Part shown: in pieces, positions 7,542 to 15,113 of the stretch
Numbering within the stretch: position 1 is the first letter of the stretch
How the letters are laid out: the number at the start of each line of letters is the position of its first letter
DNA from: Candidatus Dormiibacterota bacterium
Lineage (GTDB): Bacteria > Chloroflexota > Dormibacteria > Aeolococcales > Aeolococcaceae
Direction: 5' to 3'
Length of the DNA: 19,679 nucleotides
NCBI GenBank assembly: GCA_955651875.1
Contig: CATPAP010000067.1
Coordinates: 1 to 19,679, forward strand
Made by a program: the position numbers and the translations under genes
Notes under the pieces: generated by a model
Told to the model about the DNA's origin: nothing
The model's database searches: none
What the model saw: the letters and a program-made list of their open reading frames with translations, nothing else

Positions 7542-8581
7542 ATGCCCCGCTCCCCCCAGATCACCGCCCAGCGCGAGTTCGGCGCGGGCGGACCGAGCCT
7601 CGCCGAGGTGGGGGAGTCCGGGCTCCTCGACCGGCTGGTGGCCATCGCACAGCGGGCTTCCGGGACGGCGGCCAAGGCGGTGACGACGCTGCCGTCTGGA
7701 CTCCCCGGCCGGGTTGCGACCTGGCGGTCAGCATCGACGCGCTCGTCGAGGACATCGACTACCGCCGCGCCTGGATCAGCCCGCGCCTGCTCGGCAGGCG
7801 AGCCTTCACGGTCGCCGTGTCCGACCTCGCCGGCACGGGGGCGGAGCCCGTGCACTGCTTGGCCACGCTGTGCGCGCGCGGGTCGGAGCAACTCGAGGAT
7901 GTCCTCGATATCCAGCGCGGGCTGTGTGAGGCCGCCGCCGCCACCGGGTGCGCGGTGGTCGGCGGCGACGTGAGCGCCATCGACGGGCCGCTCGTCATCG
8001 ATGTCTGCGTCACCGGCAGCCTCCCCAGCGGCTGGGCGCTGCGGCGCGCCGCGGGCCGGGCCGGCGACCTCCTGCTCGTCACCGGCGTCCTCGGCCGCGC
8101 CGCCGCCGGGCTGCGGCTCCTGCTCGACGGCAGCGCCGCACCAACCGCGGAGGAGCAAGTGTGGCTCGATGCCCAACTCCAGCCTGCGGCACGGCTGGGT
8201 GAAGGGAGGCGCCTTCTCAGCGCGGGCGTGCGCTGCGGCGGGGATATCAGCGACGGCCTTCTTGTCGACGCTGCGCGCACCGGCCGCGCGTGCGGCTGCG
8301 CCGCCGAGCTCTGGGCGGCGAGCCTGCCGATCGACGCCGGCCTGCCCGCTCGTTTTGGCAGTGAATGGCTGCAACTCGCGGCCGGTGGAGGCGAGGACTT
8401 CGAGCTCGTCGCGGCGGTGCCCGAGGCGGACGCGCCGGCGCTGCTGCGGGATTGGCCATCCCATCTCGCCCCCCTCACCATCGTGGGCGCGCTGCGCGAC
8501 GGCTCCGGGGTGCGCCTGCTCGACCGCCGCGACGGCGACGAGATGGCGCAACCCGCCACCCGTGCCGCGCACTTCTCATGA
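7542..8581 (+). CDS. thiL: Thiamine-monophosphate kinase ThiL, interrupted by an apparent 1-nt frameshift
   Basis: ThiL phosphorylates thiamine monophosphate to the cofactor thiamine diphosphate. The N-terminus is in one frame from ATG 7542 (LAEVGESGLLDRLVAIA, matching family GEFxLIxRL). From about 7676-7680 the homologous sequence continues in another frame: GGDDAAVW at 7676-7699, SIDALVEDIDY, AVSDLAGTGAEP, VVGGDVS, RRAAGRAGDLLLVTG, DISDGL and GGGEDFELV, ending at the TGA 8579-8581. The distance from GES to GDD is 68 nt, where 23 whole codons would fit, so one base appears missing. After the break only the internal GTG at 7817 is available as a normal start. It would lose the Mg/ATP-binding GDD motif, so it is not a credible full enzyme. 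All later motifs are intact, which suggests a sequencing error or a very recent mutation. The end overlaps tsaE (ATGA). Confidence 0.8.
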
Positions 8582-9069
8582 ACCGGCTCGACGCGGGCCT
8601 GCACAGCGGCTCGCCGGCTGCCACCGAGGCGTTCGGGGCCGCCATCGGCACCGTGCTGCGGCGTGGCGACGTGCTCGTCCTCGAGGGCGCGCTCGGTGCC
8701 GGCAAGACGTGCCTGGTGCGCGGCATCGTGGCCGGCGCTGGCGGGGACGCCACGTCGGTGCGCAGCCCCACGTTTGTGCTGCACCAACCGCATCGCGGCG
8801 CCACCATCACGGTGCACCACGTAGACCTCTACCGGCTCGGACCGGGCGCGTCGATCGACGTGCTCGACCTCGATGCCCAGCTCGTCGATGGCGCCGCGGT
8901 GATCGAGTGGGGCGGCTACGCGGACCTCAGTGGTCTGCGCCCGTTCGTGGTGTCGATCTCCGGTGGGGATGGGTGCGACGATCACCGCGAACTGCGCCTC
9001 TGTGCGGACGCCCCTGCGCACATCGTCACGGCATGGAGTGCGCTGCTCGACCGCGAGACCGCGTTGTGA
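8578..9069 (+). CDS. tsaE: tRNA t6A biosynthesis ATPase TsaE
   Basis: TsaE is the P-loop ATPase that drives the TsaB-TsaD complex making N6-threonylcarbamoyladenosine at position 37 of ANN-decoding tRNAs. The protein has 163 residues, normal for the family. Walker A is GALGAGKT (37-44), followed by SPTFVL (63-68), HHVDLYRL (80-87, Walker-B region) and VIEWGGY (108-114). The ATG at 8578 overlaps the thiL stop, and the stop overlaps the tsaB start. Both neighbours downstream are its complex partners. Confidence 0.96.
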   Translation: MNRLDAGLHSGSPAATEAFGAAIGTVLRRGDVLVLEGALGAGKTCLVRGIVAGAGGDATSVRSPTFVLHQPHRGATITVHHVDLYRLGPGASIDVLDLDAQLVDGAAVIEWGGYADLSGLRPFVVSISGGDGCDDHRELRLCADAPAHIVTAWSALLDRETAL

Positions 9070-9668
9070 GGGTGGTCGCCATCGACACAGCCTCGCGTGC
9101 ATCGGCATGGGCCCTGGTCACCGACAGCGATGGCGCGATGATCGACCAGCGCGAGGTGCCCGGTGGCGAACTCGACCGCCTGCTACCCGGAGCCCTCGCG
9201 GGGTTGCTCGCCGAGCCGCCGGCGGCAGTGGTGGTTCTCACCGGCCCCGGCTCGTACACCGGTGTGCGAGCGGGCATGGCGGCTGCGCTCGGCCTCGCGG
9301 CCGCTCTCGGTGTCCCGCTGCACGGACTCGACAACCTCGCGGCGGTGGCGGGCGTCGCCGATGTCGAGGGCGGCACTCCATTCACCGCTCTCGCCGACGC
9401 CGGGCGGGGAGGGGTCTACGCGGCGCGGTTCGCGTGGCGCGGGTCGTTCATCGAACGGCTCACCGACGTGGTGCGCGTCGCGGCTGCGGAGCTCGAGGGC
9501 AGCGGGCGGCGCTTCGCGACCGCCGAGATCCCTGGGCTGGCCATTGAACTCGTCGACCCTCGCCGTGCGCTCGCCGCCGCCGTGCCGCGCGCGCTCGCCC
9601 GCCCGCCGCTGCCCGTGGCCCGGCTCGCCGCCACCCATGCCGCTGCCCCGCCCGCGACGCCCCGTTGA
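9066..9668 (+). CDS. tsaB: tRNA t6A biosynthesis scaffold protein TsaB
   Basis: TsaB is the non-catalytic ASKHA-fold paralogue that dimerises with TsaD in t6A synthesis. The protein has 200 residues, starting MRVVAIDTASRASAWALV and carrying the family signature LTGPGSYTGVRAGMAAALGLAAALGVPLHGLDNLAAVA (about 58-95), given here only as the hallmark region. It lacks the HxxxH metal motif of TsaD, as expected. The start GTG at 9066 overlaps the tsaE stop. The C-terminus is Ala/Pro rich. Confidence 0.95.
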   Translation: MRVVAIDTASRASAWALVTDSDGAMIDQREVPGGELDRLLPGALAGLLAEPPAAVVVLTGPGSYTGVRAGMAAALGLAAALGVPLHGLDNLAAVAGVADVEGGTPFTALADAGRGGVYAARFAWRGSFIERLTDVVRVAAAELEGSGRRFATAEIPGLAIELVDPRRALAAAVPRALARPPLPVARLAATHAAAPPATPR

Positions 9669-9671
9669 CGA

Positions 9672-9700
9672 AGGGGACAAACGCCGTACCCCTGTAAACT
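9672..9700 (+). promoter_or_regulatory. Small hairpin and weak -10 candidate upstream of rimI
   Basis: AGGGGAC (9672-9678) can pair with GTACCCCT (9686-9693) around a 7-nt loop with one bulged A. TAAACT (9695-9700) resembles a -10 box, but no well-spaced -35 accompanies it. The 65-nt tsaB-rimI gap is the largest inside the t6A gene block, so an internal promoter is possible. Confidence 0.25.
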
Positions 9701-9733
9701 CGGCAGCCGGACCAGCCGTTCGCGGTGAGATTC

Positions 9734-10285
9734 ATGAAGGTAGTCCCGCGCGTCGCCATCGAGCGCATGCGCCCAGAGGACATTCCGGCCGTCCAGGCCA
9801 TCGAGCGTGAGATCTTTCTCTCGCCCTGGCCGCGCAATGCATACGCGACGGAGCTCGCCCAGAATCGCCAGGCGTCGTACATCGTGCTCCGGCGCGACGG
9901 CGCGCTCGTCGGGTACGCCGGCCTGTGGAAGGTGGTCCACGAGGCCCACGTCACCACCATCGGCGTGGGCGGTCGCGACCAGGGCAAGGGATACGGCAAG
10001 ACGCTCTTCGCCGCGCTCATCCAGCGCAGCTACGACCTCGGGGCGCGCTGGATGACGCTCGAGGTGCGCGCTGGCAACGACCATGCCATCCGCCTCTATG
10101 AGTGGTTCGGCTTCAAGACCATTGGCCGCCGTCGCGGGTATTACACCGACAACGGCGAGGACGCCGTGATCATGTGGAGCGACAGCATCCACTCCCCCGC
10201 GTTCAAGCGCCGCTTCCTCGACATCTTCGCGGGCATCGACGTCGCCGGCATCGGCAGCCCGCCCTCGCCGGAGTATCCGCTCTGA
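9734..10285 (+). CDS. rimI: RimI-like GNAT N-acetyltransferase (ribosomal protein S18-alanine family)
   Basis: RimI acetylates the N-terminal Ala of ribosomal protein S18 from acetyl-CoA. In many bacteria it is encoded beside tsaB and tsaD. The protein has 183 residues from ATG 9734. Residues 1-150 form the GNAT fold: RMRPEDIPAVQAIER (11-25), SPWPRNAY (30-37), VTTIGV (73-78), acetyl-CoA loop RDQGKGYGK (81-89), LEVRAGNDHAIRLYEWFGF (109-127) and GYYTDNGEDAVIM (135-147), the last typical of RimI. About 35 extra C-terminal residues follow. ATG 9734 is preferred over GTG 9725 because GGTGAG (9724-9729) can serve as its ribosome site. Specificity among RimI-like enzymes is inferred from context. 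Confidence 0.9.
   Translation: MKVVPRVAIERMRPEDIPAVQAIEREIFLSPWPRNAYATELAQNRQASYIVLRRDGALVGYAGLWKVVHEAHVTTIGVGGRDQGKGYGKTLFAALIQRSYDLGARWMTLEVRAGNDHAIRLYEWFGFKTIGRRRGYYTDNGEDAVIMWSDSIHSPAFKRRFLDIFAGIDVAGIGSPPSPEYPL
10270..10284 (+). promoter_or_regulatory. Ribosome site and CTG start of tsaD
   Basis: GGAG at 10270-10273 lies 8 nt before CTG 10282-10284, which overlaps the rimI stop TGA (10283-10285). The first ATG/GTG/TTG in this frame downstream (GTG 10297) would delete the first beta strand. Upstream ones lie well inside rimI. Confidence 0.6.
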
Positions 10286-11298
10286 ACCTCCTCGCTGTGG
10301 AGTCCTCGTGCGACGAGACGGCGGCAGCGGTGGTGCGTGATGGCAGGGAGGTGGTCTCCAGCATCGTCGCCTCGCAGATCGACCTCCACGCCGTGCATGG
10401 CGGCGTGGTGCCCGAACTCGCCGCCCGCGCGCACCTCGAGGTCATCGGCACGGTGGTGGAGGAGGCGTTGGCACCGTTGCCGGGCGGCTGGGACGCCGTC
10501 GACGCGGTGGCGGTGACGCGTGGTCCGGGACTGGTGGGCTGCCTGCTGATCGGCGTCCTGTACGCACAGACCGCGGCGGTGGCCAGGAGAGTGCCGATCG
10601 TCGGTGTCTCGCACATGGCCGGTCATGTGTACAGCGCGTGGCTCAGCGACAGCGCCCTGGAGCCCCCCTACCTGGCGCTGGTGGTGAGCGGCGGCCACAG
10701 CGATGTCGTCGAGCTTCGCGCCCACGGCGACGCGGTCCGGCTCGCCTCAACGCGGGACGACGCGGCGGGCGAGGCGTTCGACAAGGCGGCGCGCCTGCTC
10801 GGGCTCGGCTATCCGGGCGGTCCGGCTGTTGAACGCGCGGCCCGCGGCGGGGACCGCGACCGGTTCCCGATGCCGCGCACCCGTCTCGACAGCGCCCTGT
10901 CCTTCAGCGGTTTGAAGACAGCGCTGCGCTACACCATCCGCGACCTCGGCGCCGACGCGCTCACCGCCGCGGGCACACCGCGGGATCCCGCTGTCGTGTC
11001 CGATCTTGCCGCCTCGTTCCAGGCGGCGGTGATCCAGCAGTTGCTGCACGTGCTGACCACAACTGCGGACCGCCGCGACGCAGGGCGCATCGCCGTGGTC
11101 GGCGGTGTCGCCGCCAACCAGGCGCTGCGCGAGGCCGTGCAACGCCAGTTCGCCGGGCTGCGGGTGACGGTGCCGCCGCTGTCTCTCTGCACGGACAACG
11201 CGGCCATGATCGGCGCCGCGGGGTGGCACCGCCTGCGCGCCCACGGTCCCGACGTCGACGGTGTCGTTGTCGATCCCGTCCTCGACGAGTACGCCTGA
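10282..11298 (+). CDS. tsaD: tRNA N6-adenosine threonylcarbamoyltransferase TsaD
   Basis: TsaD transfers threonylcarbamoyl from its AMP ester to A37 of tRNA. The protein has 338 residues, the usual length, if it begins at CTG 10282: (M)NLLAVESSCDETAAAVV aligns with the family N-terminus IETSCDET. Metal ligands are His111 and His115 in SHMAGH and Asp305 in CTDNAAMIG. Other conserved segments are HGGVVPELAARAH (39-51), VTRGPGLVGCLLIG (78-91), VVSGGHS (134-140), GEAFDKAARLLGLGYPGG (163-180) and VVGGVAANQ (272-280). The start overlaps the rimI stop, indicating coupling. TsaC/Sua5, which makes the substrate, is not in the window. Confidence 0.95.
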   Translation: MNLLAVESSCDETAAAVVRDGREVVSSIVASQIDLHAVHGGVVPELAARAHLEVIGTVVEEALAPLPGGWDAVDAVAVTRGPGLVGCLLIGVLYAQTAAVARRVPIVGVSHMAGHVYSAWLSDSALEPPYLALVVSGGHSDVVELRAHGDAVRLASTRDDAAGEAFDKAARLLGLGYPGGPAVERAARGGDRDRFPMPRTRLDSALSFSGLKTALRYTIRDLGADALTAAGTPRDPAVVSDLAASFQAAVIQQLLHVLTTTADRRDAGRIAVVGGVAANQALREAVQRQFAGLRVTVPPLSLCTDNAAMIGAAGWHRLRAHGPDVDGVVVDPVLDEYA

Positions 11299-11317
11299 TG
11301 GAGGCGTGGCGCCGGGC

Positions 11318-11323
11318 TACCAT
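11318..11323 (+). promoter_or_regulatory. Candidate -10 box for the DtxR-family gene (leaderless)
   Basis: TACCAT ends 6 nt before GTG 11330, so a transcript beginning about 7 nt downstream would start on the GTG itself. No Shine-Dalgarno is present at the right distance. CTGATG (11295-11300) is a weak -35 at 17-nt spacing. Confidence 0.4.
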
Positions 11324-11329
11324 CGTGCG

Positions 11330-12016
11330 GTGAGCAGCAGCGGCGCCGAGAGCGCGCGCTCGGAGGTGACGGACCGCTACCTCGAGACCATCTACTACAT
11401 CGAGCACGAGGGAGACGTCCCCCGTCCCGGGCGCATCGCCGAGTGGCTGGAGGTGAGTGCGCCGACGGTGAGTGTCAGCCTGCAGCGGCTGGCCCGCGAC
11501 GGCTGGGTCACCCTCGCGCCCGACCGCAGCGTCCACCTCTCTGACGCCGGCCGGGTCGCGGCGGCGGCGGTGGTGCGGCGGCACCGGCTCATCGAGCGCT
11601 GGCTCACCGACGTCCTGGGTCTCGACTGGGCGACCGCCGACCGCGAGGCTGCAGCCCTGTCGCACGGTGTCTCAGAGGTGGTGCTCGAGCGCCTCGACGA
11701 GCACCTGGGCCGCCCCTCGACGTGCCCGCACGGCAACGTCATCCCGGGTCGCCGCCCACCGCGAGGGCGGCCGATGCAACGCCTGGCCGATCTCCCTGCG
11801 GGGGTGGAGTCGCGGGTCTTCCGCATCTCCGAGGTGGCCGAGCACGACGCTCCGCAGCTCCTCGCCGTCCTGCACGACGGCGGCCTTGTCCCTGAGGCGA
11901 GGATCCTCGTGGTCGAGCGCGGCGACGGCCAGCTGCGACTCATCGTCGAGGGCCACCCGGTGGTGCTCAGCGAGGGCAGCGCCGGAGCCGTCTGGGTGGA
12001 GTCGGGGCCGCCGTGA
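11330..12016 (+). CDS. DtxR/IdeR/MntR-family metal-dependent transcriptional regulator with altered metal site
   Basis: The protein is 228 residues, the size of IdeR (230). It has the three DtxR domains: winged HTH (12-75, DRYLETIYYIEHEG, APTVSVSLQRLARDGWV, LSDAGR), dimerisation domain (76-140, RRHRLIERWL, TCPHGNVIPG) and a FeoA/SH3-like domain (about 155-225). Aligned without gaps to remembered IdeR with an offset of 6, the ancillary-site positions are His85 and Glu89 (IdeR His79, Glu83) and Asp104 (His98). The primary-site positions are Arg16 (Met10), Ala108 (Cys102), Ser111 (Glu105) and His112 (His106). Three of four primary ligands are therefore missing. The recognition helix keeps PTxS but has Val49 for Gln43. 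Start GTG 11330 overlaps nothing. An iron box and a ZIP gene follow directly. Regulation of ZIP by this protein is inferred from adjacency. Confidence 0.9.
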   Translation: MSSSGAESARSEVTDRYLETIYYIEHEGDVPRPGRIAEWLEVSAPTVSVSLQRLARDGWVTLAPDRSVHLSDAGRVAAAAVVRRHRLIERWLTDVLGLDWATADREAAALSHGVSEVVLERLDEHLGRPSTCPHGNVIPGRRPPRGRPMQRLADLPAGVESRVFRISEVAEHDAPQLLAVLHDGGLVPEARILVVERGDGQLRLIVEGHPVVLSEGSAGAVWVESGPP

Positions 12017-12024
12017 TCGGGAGC

Positions 12025-12043
12025 TTAGATTAGGCTAACCTAA
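12025..12043 (+). promoter_or_regulatory. DtxR/IdeR-type iron box (operator) overlapping the ZIP promoter
   Basis: The 19-bp sequence TTAGATTAGGCTAACCTAA differs at one base from the IdeR/DtxR consensus TTAGGTTAGGCTAACCTAA as I remember it. Its half-sites are an inverted repeat matching at 8 of 9 positions around the central G. Possible -10 hexamers TAGGCT (12031-12036) and TAACCT (12036-12041) lie inside it, and the ZIP ATG is only 4 nt downstream. Repressor binding would block RNA polymerase directly. TAACCT-N6-ATG would give a leaderless message. Confidence 0.88.
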
Positions 12044-12047
12044 GTCC

Positions 12048-12884
12048 ATGAGCTTCGCAGCCACCGCAGCCCTGGGTGCCGTCTCGGGACTGACCATCAT
12101 GCTCGGGCTGCCGATTGCACGGTGGGGACGCCCGGGACCGCGCCTCATGTCCTTCCTGACGATGGCGTCCGTCGGCGTGCTGCTCTTCATCTTTTACGAC
12201 GTCATCCGCAACGCCAGCGGGATGGTCGAGGCACAGATGAGCCGGTCGGCGGCCGCCGGCGCTCTGTTCGGGGTCCTCCTCGCCAGCGGGGTCGCCGTCG
12301 GGCTGTTCGGCCTGGTCATCTTCGAGCGGGTCAGCCGTCGGCGTGGCCCGCCACTGCCGGCGGGACCCGGGGCGATGGCCGCCGCCGCGCCGGCCCGGGT
12401 CCCGCTTGCCGCCCCGCTGCGCACGGCGCTGTTCATCGCGCTGGGCATCGGCCTGCACAACTTCTCCGAGGGCCTCGCCATCGGCCAGTCGGCCGCCCAG
12501 GGCGCCTACCGCTTCTTCTTCGTGCTGGTCATCGGCTTCGGCCTGCACAACATCACCGAGGGCTTCGGCATCAGCGGACCGATGCTCAACCAGCGACCGA
12601 GCTGGCGATTTCTCGGGACGCTCGGCCTGGTCGGGGGCGGTCCCACCTTCGTGGGCACCCTCATCGGCTACGCGGTGACCCACGTGGTGGGGCCGTCCGT
12701 CGCCAGTGACGCGGTGTCTGTCGTCTTCCTCGCCCTCGCCGCCGGGGCGATCGTCTACGTGATCGGCGAGCTCCAGCACGTCGGCCGCAAGATCGGCAGC
12801 CACGAGGCAGGCATGGCGGGCCTGCTCGTGGGGTTCCTCGCCGGATACGGCACCGACATGCTGCTCAGGTCGTTCGGCGCCTGA
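12048..12884 (+). CDS. ZIP-family divalent metal transporter (GufA-like)
   Basis: ZIP proteins move divalent metals (Zn, Fe, Mn) into the cytoplasm. The protein has 278 residues and about eight hydrophobic segments, at roughly 3-22, 34-51, 67-93, 125-147, 155-176, 188-212, 221-240 and 255-273. The metal path is marked by HNFSEGLAIG (137-146, TM4) and HNITEGFGI (167-175, TM5), the ZIP HNxxEG motifs with His137/Glu141 and His167/Glu171. The loop between TM3 and TM4 (about 96-122) is Arg/Pro/Ala rich rather than His rich. The start ATG 12048 is just after an iron box, so repression under metal sufficiency is likely. Iron or manganese uptake is the favoured role; the substrate cannot be proven from sequence. 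Confidence 0.9.
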   Translation: MSFAATAALGAVSGLTIMLGLPIARWGRPGPRLMSFLTMASVGVLLFIFYDVIRNASGMVEAQMSRSAAAGALFGVLLASGVAVGLFGLVIFERVSRRRGPPLPAGPGAMAAAAPARVPLAAPLRTALFIALGIGLHNFSEGLAIGQSAAQGAYRFFFVLVIGFGLHNITEGFGISGPMLNQRPSWRFLGTLGLVGGGPTFVGTLIGYAVTHVVGPSVASDAVSVVFLALAAGAIVYVIGELQHVGRKIGSHEAGMAGLLVGFLAGYGTDMLLRSFGA

Positions 12885-12901
12885 CCGGGCTCTCGGGCGA
12901 G

Positions 12902-12931
12902 TTGCCACGCTGGCACTCGCTGGGGTAGAGT
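12902..12931 (+). promoter_or_regulatory. groESL promoter
   Basis: TTGCCA (12902-12907) and TAGAGT (12926-12931) are 18 nt apart, giving a recognisable housekeeping-type promoter. Transcription would begin near 12938, inside the CIRCE element. Confidence 0.65.
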
Positions 12932-12936
12932 GTTAG
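12910..12936 (+). promoter_or_regulatory. Second, imperfect CIRCE-like dyad overlapping the first
   Basis: CTGGCACTC (12910-12918), a 9-nt spacer, then GAGTGTTAG (12928-12936). Each arm matches 7 of 9 CIRCE positions and the spacer length is exactly that of CIRCE. It covers the -10 box and shares TTAG with the main element. Confidence 0.45.
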
Positions 12937-12959
12937 CAGTCTCAAGACGAGAGTGCTAA
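12933..12959 (+). promoter_or_regulatory. CIRCE operator (HrcA-binding site)
   Basis: TTAGCAGTC (12933-12941), a 9-nt spacer, then GAGTGCTAA (12951-12959). The right arm matches the CIRCE consensus exactly and the left arm differs at one base. HrcA binding here represses chaperonin genes without heat stress. hrcA itself is not in the window. Confidence 0.93.
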
Positions 12960-12986
12960 CCAACTTCCATGAGAAGGAGGTCCCCT

Positions 12987-13298
12987 GTGGCCCTGAAGCT
13001 CCGCCCCCTGGCAGATCGCGTCGTCATCAAGCCCCTCGAGCGCGAGGAGATGACCAAGAGCGGCATCGTCCTCCCCGACACCGCCAAGGAGAAGCCCCAG
13101 GAGGGCACCATCGAGGCGGTCGGCAGCGGTCGCTACAACGAGCAGTCCGGCAAGCGCGTCGAGCTCGACGTGAAGGTCGGCGACCGGGTCATGTACGCGA
13201 AGTACGCCGGCAGCGAGGTGAAGATCGACGAGGTCGAGTACCTGATCCTCAGCGAGAAGGACATCCTCGCCGTCGTCGGCAGCAACGGCTCCAACTGA
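12987..13298 (+). CDS. groES: Co-chaperonin GroES (Hsp10)
   Basis: GroES is the heptameric lid of the GroEL folding chamber. The protein has 103 residues: MALKLRPLADRVVIKPLEREE (start region, roll core), mobile loop KSGIVLPDTAKEKPQ (about 25-39), EGTIEAVGSGR, VKVGDRVMYAKYAGSEV and EYLILSEKDILAVV at the C-terminus. The start is GTG 12987, with AAGGAGG at 12974-12980 six bases upstream. An in-frame ATG at 12969 would place the ribosome site inside the coding region and add MRRRSP, so it is rejected. Controlled by the CIRCE elements upstream. Confidence 0.97.
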   Translation: MALKLRPLADRVVIKPLEREEMTKSGIVLPDTAKEKPQEGTIEAVGSGRYNEQSGKRVELDVKVGDRVMYAKYAGSEVKIDEVEYLILSEKDILAVVGSNGSN

Positions 13299-13314
13299 TT
13301 CGTCACCGCGAACA

Positions 13315-13343
13315 GCGACGCGGCCGGGCCGCGGTTGCGTCGC
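13315..13343 (+). promoter_or_regulatory. Strong hairpin between groES and groEL
   Basis: GCGACGC (13315-13321) is complementary to GCGTCGC (13337-13343). A competing inner stem GCGGC (13320-13324)/GCCGC (13328-13332) has a 3-nt loop. There is no T-tract, so it is not a typical terminator. It may be a processing or stability element in the 81-nt gap of the bicistronic mRNA. Confidence 0.4.
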
Positions 13344-13379
13344 GCTCCTGAGTCGCTGCACCGGAGGCCCTGAATTCTC

Positions 13380-15065
<1,686 letters not shown>

Positions 15066-15098
15066 GCGCGCGTGCCCCGCCTTTCCCTCGTGCCCGCC

Positions 15099-15104
15099 TA
15101 GACT
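15099..15104 (+). promoter_or_regulatory. Candidate -10 box for the asnB operon
   Basis: TAGACT ends 9 nt before the asnB ATG (15114). No Shine-Dalgarno precedes that ATG, so a very short or absent leader is likely. The -35 is not recognisable. Confidence 0.4.
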
Positions 15105-15113
15105 GACGAGCGC

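Noticed and set aside
7316..8572. N-terminal extension of the CHAP gene up to about 8572 on the minus strand
   Set aside because: It would bury the signal peptide, lies antisense to thiL and has no recognisable domain; the TTG at 7315 has a good ribosome site.
7817..8581. thiL as a shorter intact gene starting at GTG 7817
   Set aside because: It would lack the GDDAAV metal/ATP motif encoded just upstream in the same frame, so the longer frameshifted gene is the better description.
12969..12986. ATG 12969 as groES start
   Set aside because: The AAGGAGG ribosome site would then lie inside the gene; GTG 12987 gives the standard GroES N-terminus.
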